From positions 4,154,001-4,218,000 of the forward strand of contig NZ_CP068082.1 in assembly GCF_016724845.1 (NCBI RefSeq): a stretch of 64,000 nucleotides of DNA. Reading direction: 5' to 3'. The stretch comes from Sphingobacterium spiritivorum. GTDB taxonomy: Bacteria; Bacteroidota; Bacteroidia; Sphingobacteriales; Sphingobacteriaceae. Positions within the stretch are counted from its first letter, which is position 1, and every line of letters begins with the position of its first letter. This document shows, in pieces, positions 9,610-17,745 of the stretch. Position numbers and translations under genes: made by a program. The notes beneath the pieces are model-generated. The model worked only from the letters and a program-made list of their open reading frames with translations. It ran no database searches and was not told the origin of the DNA.

Positions 9610-10323
9610 ATGCCAAAAGTAGAATACACAGATTACTATTCCCATATGCTGGGAAGAACGATTAATATACAGGTAACCGGACATTACGGATATCCTGTTA
9701 TTATGTTTCCTACCTCACAGGGGAGTTTTACACAGAATTCGGATTTTCATCTCAATGCATCCGTGGATTATTTTACTGACAATGGTAAAATAAAGCTCTT
9801 TAATCTGGAAACACTGGATCAGGAAAATTTATACAACACGCACATTCCTCCACATGAACGTATAGCCCGTTATGAAAATTATATGCTGTTTCTTTTTCTG
9901 GAGTATATTCCGTTTATCCGGAAAACCCATAATGTACATCGTGTAGCTGTTGCAGGATGCAGCTTCGGAGCCTATCATGCGACCAATTTTGCCTTCCGCT
10001 TTCCGGATGTCGTGTCACACCTGATTGCCATGTCCGGTGCATTTTCTATCCGCAATTTTATGGATGGATACAGCAGTGAGACCGTTTATTTCAATTGTCC
10101 TGAAGAATTTATGCAAGACGACGCTTCCTGGAAGTTTGGTCATATGCACATTGTACTTAGTACCTCAGATCAGGATGTATGTCTGAGTAAGAATCAGAGA
10201 ATGTCAGATATCTTACGGTCTAAGGGGATTGATCACTGGTACGACGAGGCCAAGTGGATTGATCATGACTGGCCTCTGTGGAGAATGGTTTTCCCCAGAT
10301 TTATAGGCGCATATTTCTCATAA
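9610..10323 (+). CDS. Esterase-family alpha/beta hydrolase
   Basis: The 237-residue product is a compact alpha/beta hydrolase without signal peptide. The nucleophile elbow is VAGCSFGAYHA (Ser within GCSFG, about residue 118). An acid is expected in LSTSDQDVCLS and the probable catalytic His is in KWIDHDWPLWRMVF near the C-terminus. The sequence begins with a strand pattern typical of the esterase D-like group (GYPVIMFPTSQGSFTQNSDF). Together with the first gene it gives the operon two hydrolases of the same superfamily. They could release or process an ester- or amide-linked intermediate. Substrate unknown. Confidence 0.8.
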   Translation: MPKVEYTDYYSHMLGRTINIQVTGHYGYPVIMFPTSQGSFTQNSDFHLNASVDYFTDNGKIKLFNLETLDQENLYNTHIPPHERIARYENYMLFLFLEYIPFIRKTHNVHRVAVAGCSFGAYHATNFAFRFPDVVSHLIAMSGAFSIRNFMDGYSSETVYFNCPEEFMQDDASWKFGHMHIVLSTSDQDVCLSKNQRMSDILRSKGIDHWYDEAKWIDHDWPLWRMVFPRFIGAYFS

Positions 10324-10362
10324 AATACATATCAAATATAATTAACCTAAAAAAATAATATT

Positions 10363-11316
10363 ATGGTAAAGAAAGTCGGAATTCTATTCGGAATGGAAGA
10401 TACATTCCCATGGGCATTTATTGAAAAGGTCAATGAATTGGGGAAAGGTAAAATAATCGCTGAACCTGTAAAAATAGATATACTGGAACAGGGAGCAGAT
10501 TATGGGTATGCTGTTATTATTGACCGTATATCGCAGGATGTGCCTTTTTACAGAGCTTACCTCAAAAATGCAGCTCTTAACGGTACTTACATTATTAATA
10601 ATCCTTTCTGGTGGAGTGCTGATGAAAAATTCTTTAACAATGCACTAATGAGTAAGCTGGGTATCCCTTTACCTAAGACGGTCCTGCTACCTTCACACGA
10701 AAGACCTGTAAATACTTCTGAAACATCATTCAGAAATCTCAGCTTTCCGCATGACTGGGAGTATATCTTTCAGTATGTAGGTTTCCCGGCCTATATGAAA
10801 CCGCATGACGGTGGCGGCTGGAGAAATGTGTACCGTGTCGAAAATCCTGATGACTTATGGAACAAACTGGGAGAAACTGATCAGTTGGTCATGATGGTGC
10901 AGGAGGAAATCGTCTTCGAAGACTACTACCGTGTCTATTGTTTAGGTAAAAAATATGTTCATATTATGCCATATGAACCCCGGAATCCCCACCATTTGAG
11001 ATATGCAGCAAAGTCTCAGTATTCGGGAAAACGGCTCAAGGATCTGCTAAAGACCATCCATGACTACACCATTACTATGAATCAGGCTTTGGGCTATGAT
11101 TTCAATACCGTAGAATTTGCTGTACGGGATGGTATACCATATGCTATTGATTTTTGTAATCCCGCACCTGATGCAGACAAAAACTCTGTAGGGGAGGAAA
11201 ATTTTGCATGGATAGTAGAACATGCAGCTAAGCTGGCAATAGACAAGGCTAAAGAATATACTCCCGGAAAACCCAATATATCATGGGGAACATTTGTGAA
11301 GGACTCAATCAGATAG
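10363..11316 (+). CDS. ATP-grasp ligase, RimK-like
   Basis: The 317-residue product has an ATP-grasp fold. The phosphate-binding strand reads FPAYMKPHDGGGWRNVYRV (about 146-164), the adenine hinge MMVQEEIVFEDYYRVYCLGKK, and the metal-binding segment NTVEFAVRDGIPYAIDFCNP carries the conserved acidic residues and Asn. It is shorter than the preceding ATP-grasp protein and closer in layout to RimK, D-Ala-D-Ala ligase and related peptide-forming ligases. It is separated from its neighbours by 39 and 57 nt, too short for further genes. It probably adds an amino acid or similar group in the pathway encoded by this operon. Confidence 0.82.
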   Translation: MVKKVGILFGMEDTFPWAFIEKVNELGKGKIIAEPVKIDILEQGADYGYAVIIDRISQDVPFYRAYLKNAALNGTYIINNPFWWSADEKFFNNALMSKLGIPLPKTVLLPSHERPVNTSETSFRNLSFPHDWEYIFQYVGFPAYMKPHDGGGWRNVYRVENPDDLWNKLGETDQLVMMVQEEIVFEDYYRVYCLGKKYVHIMPYEPRNPHHLRYAAKSQYSGKRLKDLLKTIHDYTITMNQALGYDFNTVEFAVRDGIPYAIDFCNPAPDADKNSVGEENFAWIVEHAAKLAIDKAKEYTPGKPNISWGTFVKDSIR

Positions 11317-11373
11317 AAATATAAAACTTCAGAAGATATTTTCTTCTGCACTGCTAACTAAAAATTAACCCAA

Positions 11374-12474
11374 ATGCACAAGTTTACGATAGGTATAGAA
11401 GAAGAATATCAGATCATTGATGCAGAGAGCAGAGATCTGGTATCACATGTTTCCAAGATTATTGAAAGTGGCAAGGCTATTTTAAGCGAAAATCTGAAGC
11501 ATGAAATGCACGAATCTATGGTTGAAATGGAAACCGGTATTTGTCAGAATATCCAACATGCCCGTGAAGAACTGACTGGTCTGAGACGCCAGTTGGTAAA
11601 AATAGCACATGATCAGGGACTTCGTGTTTCTGGAGGTGGTACGCACCCTTTTTCCCACTGGAAAGACAATATTATTACGAAAGCCGAACGCTATAATAAA
11701 ATTGTGAATGACATGGGAGATGTTGCACGATCTAACCTGATCTTTGGTCTTCATGTTCATATCGGCATCCCTGATCGTGAAGAAGGCATCCGTATACAGA
11801 ATGTGATGCGATACTTTCTGCCTCATATTTATGCGCTGTCTACCAATTCACCTTTTTGGGTAGGACGACTTACCGGTTTTAAATCGTATCGTCAGGAGGT
11901 TTTTGCCAAATTCCCCAGAACCGGAATCCCCAGTTATTTTGGTAGCGTTGCCGAATTTGATGCTTATGTCAACCTGATGATAAAAACAGGCACCATAGAC
12001 AACGCCAAAAAGATATGGTGGGACCTTCGGGTGCACCCGTTTTATCCGACAATAGAATTCAGAATCTGTGATATGCCTTTTACTATAGATGAAACAACAT
12101 GTCTTGCAGCGATCATGCAATCATTAGTTGCGAAAATTTATAAAATGCACCAGCAGAATATCAGTTTCCGTTCTTATCGCAGATTACTGCTCAGTGAAAA
12201 TAAGTGGCGGGCTTCCAAAGACGGAATACATGCTGATCTTATTGATTTTGGTAAAGAGACCAGTGTTCCGTATGCGATTTTACTGGATGAACTGCTGGAG
12301 TTTATTGATGATGTGGTGGATGGATTAGGCTGCCGTAAGGAAGTAGAATATGCACGGCAAATTGTCAAAATGGGCACTGGAGCGGATCGGCAATTGATGG
12401 TTTTCAATGAAACAGGAGATATCAAAAAGGTCGTCGATTACATGATCTGTGAAACTGAGAAATCAGTGCTTTGA
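11374..12474 (+). CDS. Carboxylate-amine ligase, YbdK / GCS2 family
   Basis: The 366-residue product starts with TIGIEEEYQIID, the signature of the GCS2/YbdK family, whose fold resembles glutamine synthetase and the gamma-glutamylcysteine ligases. Other conserved pieces are ENLKHEMHESMVEMETGICQ (about 37-56), VSGGGTHPFSHW, HVHIGIPDREEG and WWDLRVHPFYPTIEFRICDM. The length is normal for the family (about 360-380). Known members form an amide between a carboxylate (often the gamma-carboxyl of Glu) and an amine using ATP; E. coli YbdK has weak Glu-Cys ligase activity. In this operon it is the only ligase not of ATP-grasp type. Confidence 0.92.
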   Translation: MHKFTIGIEEEYQIIDAESRDLVSHVSKIIESGKAILSENLKHEMHESMVEMETGICQNIQHAREELTGLRRQLVKIAHDQGLRVSGGGTHPFSHWKDNIITKAERYNKIVNDMGDVARSNLIFGLHVHIGIPDREEGIRIQNVMRYFLPHIYALSTNSPFWVGRLTGFKSYRQEVFAKFPRTGIPSYFGSVAEFDAYVNLMIKTGTIDNAKKIWWDLRVHPFYPTIEFRICDMPFTIDETTCLAAIMQSLVAKIYKMHQQNISFRSYRRLLLSENKWRASKDGIHADLIDFGKETSVPYAILLDELLEFIDDVVDGLGCRKEVEYARQIVKMGTGADRQLMVFNETGDIKKVVDYMICETEKSVL

Positions 12475-12537
12475 TAGTACAACCGGCTAATAAAACAGTT
12501 TTTTACTACAGTTCTACATTAGAAAAATTTACATATT

Positions 12538-13371
12538 ATGAATCATGAGGTAAGGATCGCTTTACTGGATATGAACAACAATTATCCCAACCAGGGGATG
12601 GGCAATATTAAAGATATATCAGCAGCTTTTAAAGCGGGTTCGGATTATATGATCTCCATTGAAATGTTTGATGTCCGCTCTAAATATGAAATACCGGATA
12701 TTAAAGATTTCGATATTTTTATTTCCTCAGGCGGGCCCGGAAATCCACATAAGGAAGGCTATGTATGGGAAGAAAATTACAATCGTTTTCTGAATGCAAT
12801 ATGGAAGCATAATAAAGAAAATGAGGCTAAAAAATACCTGTTTCTTATATGTCATTCCTTTCAGGTAGCCTGTATATATTGGGATCTGGCTGAGGTGATA
12901 CCCCGGAAGTCGTATTCTTTCGGGGTGATGCCAATTCACAAAACGGAAGACGCTGAGCAGGATCTGATGCTGAAGAATCTTCCGGAGCCTTTTTATGCTG
13001 TAGACTCGAGAGCATATCAGGTTGTCCGTCCAAAGTCAGATCATCTGGATAAATACGGAATGAAGATCACCGCATTAGAAAAGATACGTCCGCATGTTGA
13101 TTTGGAAAGAGCTGTAATGGCTATCCGGTTTTCTGATGAAATATTCGGTACACAGTTTCATCCGGAGGCAGATCCGATCGGATTTATGGAGGCACTCAAG
13201 ATTGAAAAATACAGAAACAGTATCATCGAAGATCATGGACCGGAGAAATACCAGGAGACGATTAATCGTATCAATGACCATGATAAAGTAGTATTAACAA
13301 GAAAAGAAATTTTACCCCGGTTTTTAGAATTTGCAGCCGAAAAGGTCTTCAAAGCTACTTCACTGGCCTAA
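12538..13371 (+). CDS. Class I glutamine amidotransferase
   Basis: The 277-residue product has the triad glutamine amidotransferase layout: nucleophile Cys105 in FLICHSFQVA (usually GxCxGxQ, here ICHSFQ), oxyanion strand ISSGGPGNP (63-70), and His208/Glu210 in GTQFHPEAD. It should release ammonia from glutamine, or hydrolyse a gamma-glutamyl linkage as peptidases of this fold do. The glycine before Cys is replaced by Ile and the one after by Ser, so the elbow is divergent. Ammonia could feed one of the neighbouring ligases to make a terminal amide, or the enzyme could remove a gamma-glutamyl protecting group. It is followed after 13 nt by the last ligase-like gene. Confidence 0.85.
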   Translation: MNHEVRIALLDMNNNYPNQGMGNIKDISAAFKAGSDYMISIEMFDVRSKYEIPDIKDFDIFISSGGPGNPHKEGYVWEENYNRFLNAIWKHNKENEAKKYLFLICHSFQVACIYWDLAEVIPRKSYSFGVMPIHKTEDAEQDLMLKNLPEPFYAVDSRAYQVVRPKSDHLDKYGMKITALEKIRPHVDLERAVMAIRFSDEIFGTQFHPEADPIGFMEALKIEKYRNSIIEDHGPEKYQETINRINDHDKVVLTRKEILPRFLEFAAEKVFKATSLA

Positions 13372-13384
13372 AAAACACAAGAAT

Positions 13385-14575
13385 ATGATCGCCCGTTTCA
13401 GAAAACAATTTAATGAAGTTTTCTCGTCCGAGAAATATCAAAAACTAATAGATGTCTGTCAGCAGTCTTCGGATACTGATATTGGCTTCAGACTTTCAGA
13501 GAGTCCTGTTTTTATAGATAAAGCTTTTCAGGAAAAACTATTTGAGGCCGCCGGATCTATTATTCAGCAGGTAGATTCTTTTTCAGCGGAGGAGCTTGGC
13601 AAAGCTATTCCTGCTCATACTTTGGTTCCGGGAGATGATACACACTGTCATTTTCTATCCATTGATTTCGGGATATGCAGAAATGAATCCGGAGAACTGG
13701 AACCTCAGCTTATCGAGCTACAGGCTTTTCCTTCTTTGTTTGGTTTTCAGCGTCAGTATGAAGAAGACCTCCGGTCTGTATATCCTTTTCTGGACGCTTT
13801 CAACAGACGTATTCCGGTAGATGAGTACAGGGAAAAACTGAAGAACATTATCGTAGGAAACGAAAATCCGGAGCATGTTATTCTGCTTGAAATATTTCCG
13901 GAGAAACAAAAAACAGCTGTAGACTTCCATGTTACCGAACAATTTTTGGGGATAAAAACGGTTTGTCTGACTGAGCTTATAAAAGAAGGTCGCCAGCTTT
14001 TCTATAATGACAAGGGCAGAAAGATAAAAGTAAACCGTATCTATAACCGTGTTATTTTTGATGAACTGGATCATATCCCTGATCTGAAGACGGATTTTCA
14101 CTTTACGGATGATGTAGAGGTCACCTGGGTGACTCATCCTAACTGGTTCTTTAAGGTTTCTAAATTTATTCTCCCGAAGCTGAATCATGCATATGTGCCT
14201 AAAAGCTACTTTTTGCATGAAGCTCCTGAAAATATTGACTATAGTAAGTATGTACTCAAGCCTCTATTCTCTTTTGCCGGAAGCGGAGTAAATATACATC
14301 CTGCACCAGAGGATATTGATAAAATTGTTGATAAAGAGAATTATATTCTTCAACAAAAGGTAAGCTATGCTCCGATATTTGAAGATATCAACGGTGAGTT
14401 CTCAAAAGCTGAAATCCGGCTTTTGTTTGGTAAAGCAGAGGGAAGCAAGGAACTGGAATTATTAGTAAATATAGTAAGGATGACCAAAGCTGAAATGGTA
14501 AATGTAAACTTTAATAAAAAGGACGCCATCTGGATAGGTAGTACAATGGCATTTATGGAGAGTGATCTTAAATAG
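13385..14575 (+). CDS. ATP-grasp-like protein, last gene of the ligase cluster
   Basis: I take the ATG at 13385 (MIARFRKQFNEVF, 396 residues) rather than the longer open frame from a TTG at 13331 that overlaps the preceding gene. The sequence YSKYVLKPLFSFAGSGVNIHPAPEDI resembles the phosphate-binding strand and loop of an ATP-grasp domain, YILQQKVSYAPI fits the hinge, and SKAEIRLLFG is a probable acidic metal strand. The N-terminal half (FLSIDFGICRNESGELEPQLIELQAFPSLFGFQ) has a conserved-looking acidic stretch reminiscent of glutathionylspermidine-synthase-type proteins. I call it ATP-grasp-like with moderate certainty. It closes a run of eight genes with gaps of at most 63 nt. Confidence 0.62.
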   Translation: MIARFRKQFNEVFSSEKYQKLIDVCQQSSDTDIGFRLSESPVFIDKAFQEKLFEAAGSIIQQVDSFSAEELGKAIPAHTLVPGDDTHCHFLSIDFGICRNESGELEPQLIELQAFPSLFGFQRQYEEDLRSVYPFLDAFNRRIPVDEYREKLKNIIVGNENPEHVILLEIFPEKQKTAVDFHVTEQFLGIKTVCLTELIKEGRQLFYNDKGRKIKVNRIYNRVIFDELDHIPDLKTDFHFTDDVEVTWVTHPNWFFKVSKFILPKLNHAYVPKSYFLHEAPENIDYSKYVLKPLFSFAGSGVNIHPAPEDIDKIVDKENYILQQKVSYAPIFEDINGEFSKAEIRLLFGKAEGSKELELLVNIVRMTKAEMVNVNFNKKDAIWIGSTMAFMESDLK

Positions 14576-14644
14576 TTAACAGGCTTATTTAGGTATGGTA
14601 TTTGATGAACTCTGGAACTAACAGTTAACATTTAATTTAAAAAT

Positions 14645-15193
14645 ATGAAAAATAAGTTTTTCTTTCTGCTTTCCGTTATTTTTGCCGTAGTTCTTTCTGT
14701 GGGTTGTTCAAAAAGTGATAATAAGCCTGATAATGGTAATCAGGATGTATTTATGCGTTGTAAGTTTAATGGCAAATTACGTGAATTTGCTTTTCATGTG
14801 AATGCGAATGATCCGCCATCTGAAAAACTTATACATTTCGTCGTCGTGTCGGGTCGGGAAGGTGAAGATATAGCCAGATCTCCCGGGTTCGGATTCAGTC
14901 TGGTGCTTCCTGAAGGAGCGCAGGAAAAAACATATGAAGTAGCCGGAGGTTTAACCCCTGAACTGGATGCCACTTATTTTGTACAAAACTATAACGGAAG
15001 TACGAATATCGGAACTTCTACCTGGAGTGGGGGACGTTCGGAGGGTACTTCGTTTAAACTGACTATTACCAGTTTAAGTGACTGGGGTGTAAAAGGTAAA
15101 TTCAGCGGCTTGCTAAAGGGTGATGACGATAGTCTGATAACGGTTACTGATGGAGAATTCTCTGCACCGTATAATTATGGAGGCCGAAAATAG
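14645..15193 (+). CDS. Small secreted lipoprotein of unknown function
   Basis: The 182-residue product has a clear lipoprotein signal, MKNKFFFLLSVIFAVVLSVG then Cys21, followed by a Ser/Asp/Asn-rich tether (KSDNKPDNGNQD). The rest is predicted beta-rich (FMRCKFNGKLREFAFHV, SFKLTITSLSDWGVKGKFSG) and looks like one of the many small outer-membrane-associated lipoproteins of Bacteroidota with a beta-sandwich. I recognise no specific family. It starts 69 nt after the ligase operon with no terminator between, so it may be transcribed with it; a role in handling the product at the envelope is only a guess. Confidence 0.75.
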   Translation: MKNKFFFLLSVIFAVVLSVGCSKSDNKPDNGNQDVFMRCKFNGKLREFAFHVNANDPPSEKLIHFVVVSGREGEDIARSPGFGFSLVLPEGAQEKTYEVAGGLTPELDATYFVQNYNGSTNIGTSTWSGGRSEGTSFKLTITSLSDWGVKGKFSGLLKGDDDSLITVTDGEFSAPYNYGGRK

Positions 15194-15249
15194 ATCAGAA
15201 AATACAATAAAAATTATATATCTTAATGACTTAAAAATAGTCTGATCAT

Positions 15250-15423
15250 ATGAAAATTTTTGTATACATCTTAATCTTTTTCCTTGTCTATTTTGCGGTA
15301 AGTTATGTGCTGTCTTATTTTTGGTATGCTGATATTGACGTGAAATGGATACTCATCAGCAGCAGCCTGTCCTCAGCATTAATGCTTGTCTTTCTGTTAG
15401 TGGATAGGAGAAGAAAGGTTTAA
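15250..15423 (+). CDS. 57-residue two-helix membrane protein
   Basis: A short frame with ATG at 15250 and TAA at 15421 gives 57 residues: a first hydrophobic helix (MKIFVYILIFFLVYFAVSYV), a short polar turn (WYADIDVKW), a second helix (SSSLSSALMLVFLLV) and a positively charged end (DRRRKV). The positive-inside pattern and position, 57 nt after the lipoprotein and just before a strong terminator, make it a credible gene. Small two-helix proteins of this kind are common and uncharacterised in Bacteroidota. Confidence 0.6.
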   Translation: MKIFVYILIFFLVYFAVSYVLSYFWYADIDVKWILISSSLSSALMLVFLLVDRRRKV

Positions 15424-15470
15424 TGATTTATAGTTATAGGTCTGTTTCGGATCAGACGTTTCATAAAAAA

Positions 15471-15506
15471 TAATAGCCAGGCTAAAAAGCCTGGCTATTA
15501 TTTTTT
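15471..15506. terminator. Strong bidirectional terminator
   Basis: A perfect 13-bp stem, TAATAGCCAGGCT (15471-15483) and AGCCTGGCTATTA (15488-15500), closes a 4-nt A loop. It is followed by T6 on plus and preceded by A6 (T-run on minus). It separates convergent genes at 15423 and 15517 and marks the latest possible end of the ligase operon transcript. Confidence 0.92.
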
Positions 15507-15516
15507 ATGCTGATTT

Positions 15517-15939
15517 TTATTTTTGATGGACTTTCAAGTTTAGAGTCACTCTTTTCAGGTAGGATGGCGTTTTATAATCCTGACGCATGATGAGGGTTGA
15601 ATCTGATATTTGGTATGCGAAAGAGGATTTTTGTTTGCCGATGTTCAGGTATATTGTATCCTGAGATATTGTGTAAGATCCATTGCCCTCACCTGAATTT
15701 AATTTACCATTCGGAAGAAAGTGTATAGTGTCCTTTTCAGACCTGGAATAATCAGTTCTGCCCCCTAAACCTTCATTTTTACTGTGGTCAGGATTCAGGT
15801 AAGTAATTTCTTCCGAAACGATCTTCCATTTTTTTTGTATATCGTTTTTTTGCTGCAGAATGTGATTATTACTATGCGGGATAAAAGATAAATTGAAAAG
15901 GAATAGCAAATAGTGAGTTAATATCATTTTTTTATTCAA
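15517..15939 (-). CDS. Secreted lipocalin-like small protein, unknown function
   Basis: The frame gives 140 residues from a TTG at 15939 (MNKKMILTHYLLFLF) or 136 from the ATG at 15927. The TTG start supplies the Lys pair expected in a signal peptide n-region, so I keep it, without certainty. After the signal, the pattern KKWKIVSEEITYLNP, DTIHFLPNGKLNSGEGNGSYTISQDTIYL and DSTLIMRQDY is like the short lipocalin-type domains of Bacteroidota (W near the start, strands ending in a GSY/YTI turn). No cysteine lipobox is evident. Function unknown; single gene. Confidence 0.6.
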   Translation of the reverse strand: MNKKMILTHYLLFLFNLSFIPHSNNHILQQKNDIQKKWKIVSEEITYLNPDHSKNEGLGGRTDYSRSEKDTIHFLPNGKLNSGEGNGSYTISQDTIYLNIGKQKSSFAYQISDSTLIMRQDYKTPSYLKRVTLNLKVHQK

Positions 15940-16669
15940 AGAACTACAAAAATTGTTCCGTTTATGTAGTTCCCGGCAAAACTTTATTGACCTTACGCAT
16001 TAGTAATCTAAAGAAAGGATTAAGATTTTTGTATTTATTGTATTAGTCTTGTTTTATTCCGTTAATACAAAGGCTACGTTTTGTTATTTCTCCCTTTCAT
16101 TAAACAAAAGACTTCCCCCATTTTCTATTCCATTGGAATTCATGGCTTTTATAAGCAATTTTCCATTTTTATATATTTCAGATAATCCATAAGCTTCCCC
16201 TCTTTCATGGTATGTCTTACCTTATATTTCGATTTGATTCGAATATTGTTAGTTGTTCGTCAGAAGTGGAATGAAAAATTGTTTCACTCTGTAATAAATT
16301 ATTTTTGTTGAAAACCTTTCTAATCTTACAAACACCATCTTCGTAAGAACTAATTACAAACCCTTCTTCTAATAATCATTGAAAATCTCCGATGTATTTA
16401 ATTAATTTTATCTTCTTAAAATAACATTAAATAAAGCTGTCATATTGAGCAATAGATATGTTTTTACACTGGGTTTTGTTAACTCGCTGAGTCAGAGTTT
16501 TGGCGGACCTAATGTTAAGCAATATATTTAATAGAATGTGTAAAATAGATAAATATTATGTTTATCTTAGATCTTATAACGAATACTATAATCTTGCCAA
16601 GCCAATTTGTTTGAGAAAATAGAGAAATTTATCAATCTTAAATAATTATTAAAAATTAAATTAACTTTT
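15940..16669. other. AT-rich intergenic stretch around the gene remnant
   Basis: The 730 nt between the lipocalin-like gene and the gene at 16670 hold only the remnant described at 16084-16415. The flanks (15940-16083 and 16416-16669) are AT-rich, without an open frame or hairpin that I can support. Confidence 0.5.
16084..16415 (-). pseudogene. Decayed gene remnant with an in-frame stop and a frameshift
   Basis: On the minus strand one frame reads IKLIKYIGDFQ, a TGA stop, then LLEEGFVISSYEDGVCKIRK and on to FESNRNIR, where it hits TAA. A one-base shift at that point continues as GKTYHERGEAYGLSEIYKNG and ends at NERERK-like NEREK with a TAA at 16084-16086. The two pieces have protein-like composition and the kind of repeated Y-x-x-G/NGKL motif seen in YwqK/MORN-like antitoxin or immunity proteins. 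I infer a disabled gene whose 5' part is also lost. The family guess is weak. Confidence 0.5.
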
Positions 16670-17443
16670 ATGAATGAAAATCCAATTAATAAGATTTTAG
16701 AAAAACAGAAGAAAGAAAAGGCTAAAATCAATAGAATAATTTTTTTAGCTGTCATAGTGTTTTTTTCATTTGTTATAATTAAAGTATTAACATCTAGTCC
16801 TAAAGACAAGGATGTGAAAAATGAAATGGTTAGTAAATCAAAAAATGATGTAAAAGGAAAATCAAGGAAAATTTCACAAATTTTAGACTCAATTAGTAGT
16901 TCACCAAATAGAAAAAGCATTTCTTTCGATGCCACATCTTATTCTGGACTTGATTTTAAATTTTCAAAAAAATGGATTTCCGATAGATACAGCGATTCAT
17001 ATATGTATAGTGAAGCTGAAAGAGGCGAGACCTATTTAACAGCCAATATAACAGTTACAAGTAAATCTAAAAATCCTATGTTACATGAATTTGGCTTATA
17101 TTATTTAGATAAAGATAGTAGCCTTGTTTTGGTTAATCCTATGCTATATAGATTTTTTAGATGGGAGGATTATGGAACATATTTGGGTAATTATAATGAT
17201 AATAGCAACGATTTTGCTCATCGAGAATCGGTAAAATTTACTTTAGGTGTTTCTGTGTCTGATGAAATACTGAATAAGAAATTATTCATATTGACGAAGA
17301 AAGAGCCTAATCTTACCCGTAACGTTAAAAGGTTTGAAAATCCTCCTGTCTCCTATGTTGGGAATAGTTCTCTACTAAGCAAGATAAATAGAGATTATGA
17401 GTATTTAGATAATGGTTATATTAAAGTTTCAAAATTAAATTAG
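16670..17443 (+). CDS. Single-pass membrane protein of unknown function
   Basis: The 257-residue product has a basic cytoplasmic start (KILEKQKKEKAKINR), one transmembrane helix (about 23-43, IIFLAVIVFFSFVIIKVL), a Lys/Ser-rich linker, and an extracytoplasmic domain of about 170 residues that resembles a DUF4352-like beta-sandwich (ETYLTANITVTSKSKNPMLHEFGLYYLDKD, the alternating pattern of an ionic or telokin-like domain). I do not recognise a function. Its base composition is AT-richer than its neighbours and it sits next to a decayed gene and ssrA, a common integration site, so acquisition by transfer is possible. Confidence 0.65.
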   Translation: MNENPINKILEKQKKEKAKINRIIFLAVIVFFSFVIIKVLTSSPKDKDVKNEMVSKSKNDVKGKSRKISQILDSISSSPNRKSISFDATSYSGLDFKFSKKWISDRYSDSYMYSEAERGETYLTANITVTSKSKNPMLHEFGLYYLDKDSSLVLVNPMLYRFFRWEDYGTYLGNYNDNSNDFAHRESVKFTLGVSVSDEILNKKLFILTKKEPNLTRNVKRFENPPVSYVGNSSLLSKINRDYEYLDNGYIKVSKLN

Positions 17444-17745
17444 TCCTGAATAACATTTGGAATAATTTATACTGTTAGTGGTTATGTTCTAAGCAACTAA
17501 GCAAGAGTCAAATTATAGAGATAACAACGTCTCTTAGCATAAAAATCTAAGTTTAATATTAAATTAAAAGGCCTGAAATAGCTATTTGTAATTTTTAACA
17601 AGTAAGAACTTTAAAAAGCAGTAAGTAATCATAATGCCTTCCCAAAAGAAAGTGTGATTATAATTATTCTTGTGATCCAATTCGTGACCTGTATAAATAA
17701 AAAGAGGTAAATACTTGATAAATAAGTAAATACCTCTTGTGGTTG
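17444..17745. other. Intergenic region between the membrane protein gene and ssrA
   Basis: Apart from the ssrA terminator at 17702-17738, this 302-nt stretch is AT-rich and shows no gene, repeat or structure that I can support. I looked for direct repeats of the tmRNA 3' end that would mark an integrated element and saw none in the surrounding sequence. Confidence 0.4.
17702..17738 (-). terminator. Terminator of ssrA
   Basis: Arms AAGAGGTA (17702-17709) and TACCTCTT (17731-17738) pair, with a further 5-bp inner stem (TACTT/AAGTA) across a 2-nt internal loop. On the minus strand the hairpin is followed by TTTTTA. It lies 8 nt past the tmRNA 3' end. Confidence 0.75.

Noticed and set aside
13331..13384. 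TTG-start extension of the last ligase-operon gene
   Set aside because: It overlaps the amidotransferase gene by 41 nt and adds an unrelated basic segment, while an ATG exists at 13385.
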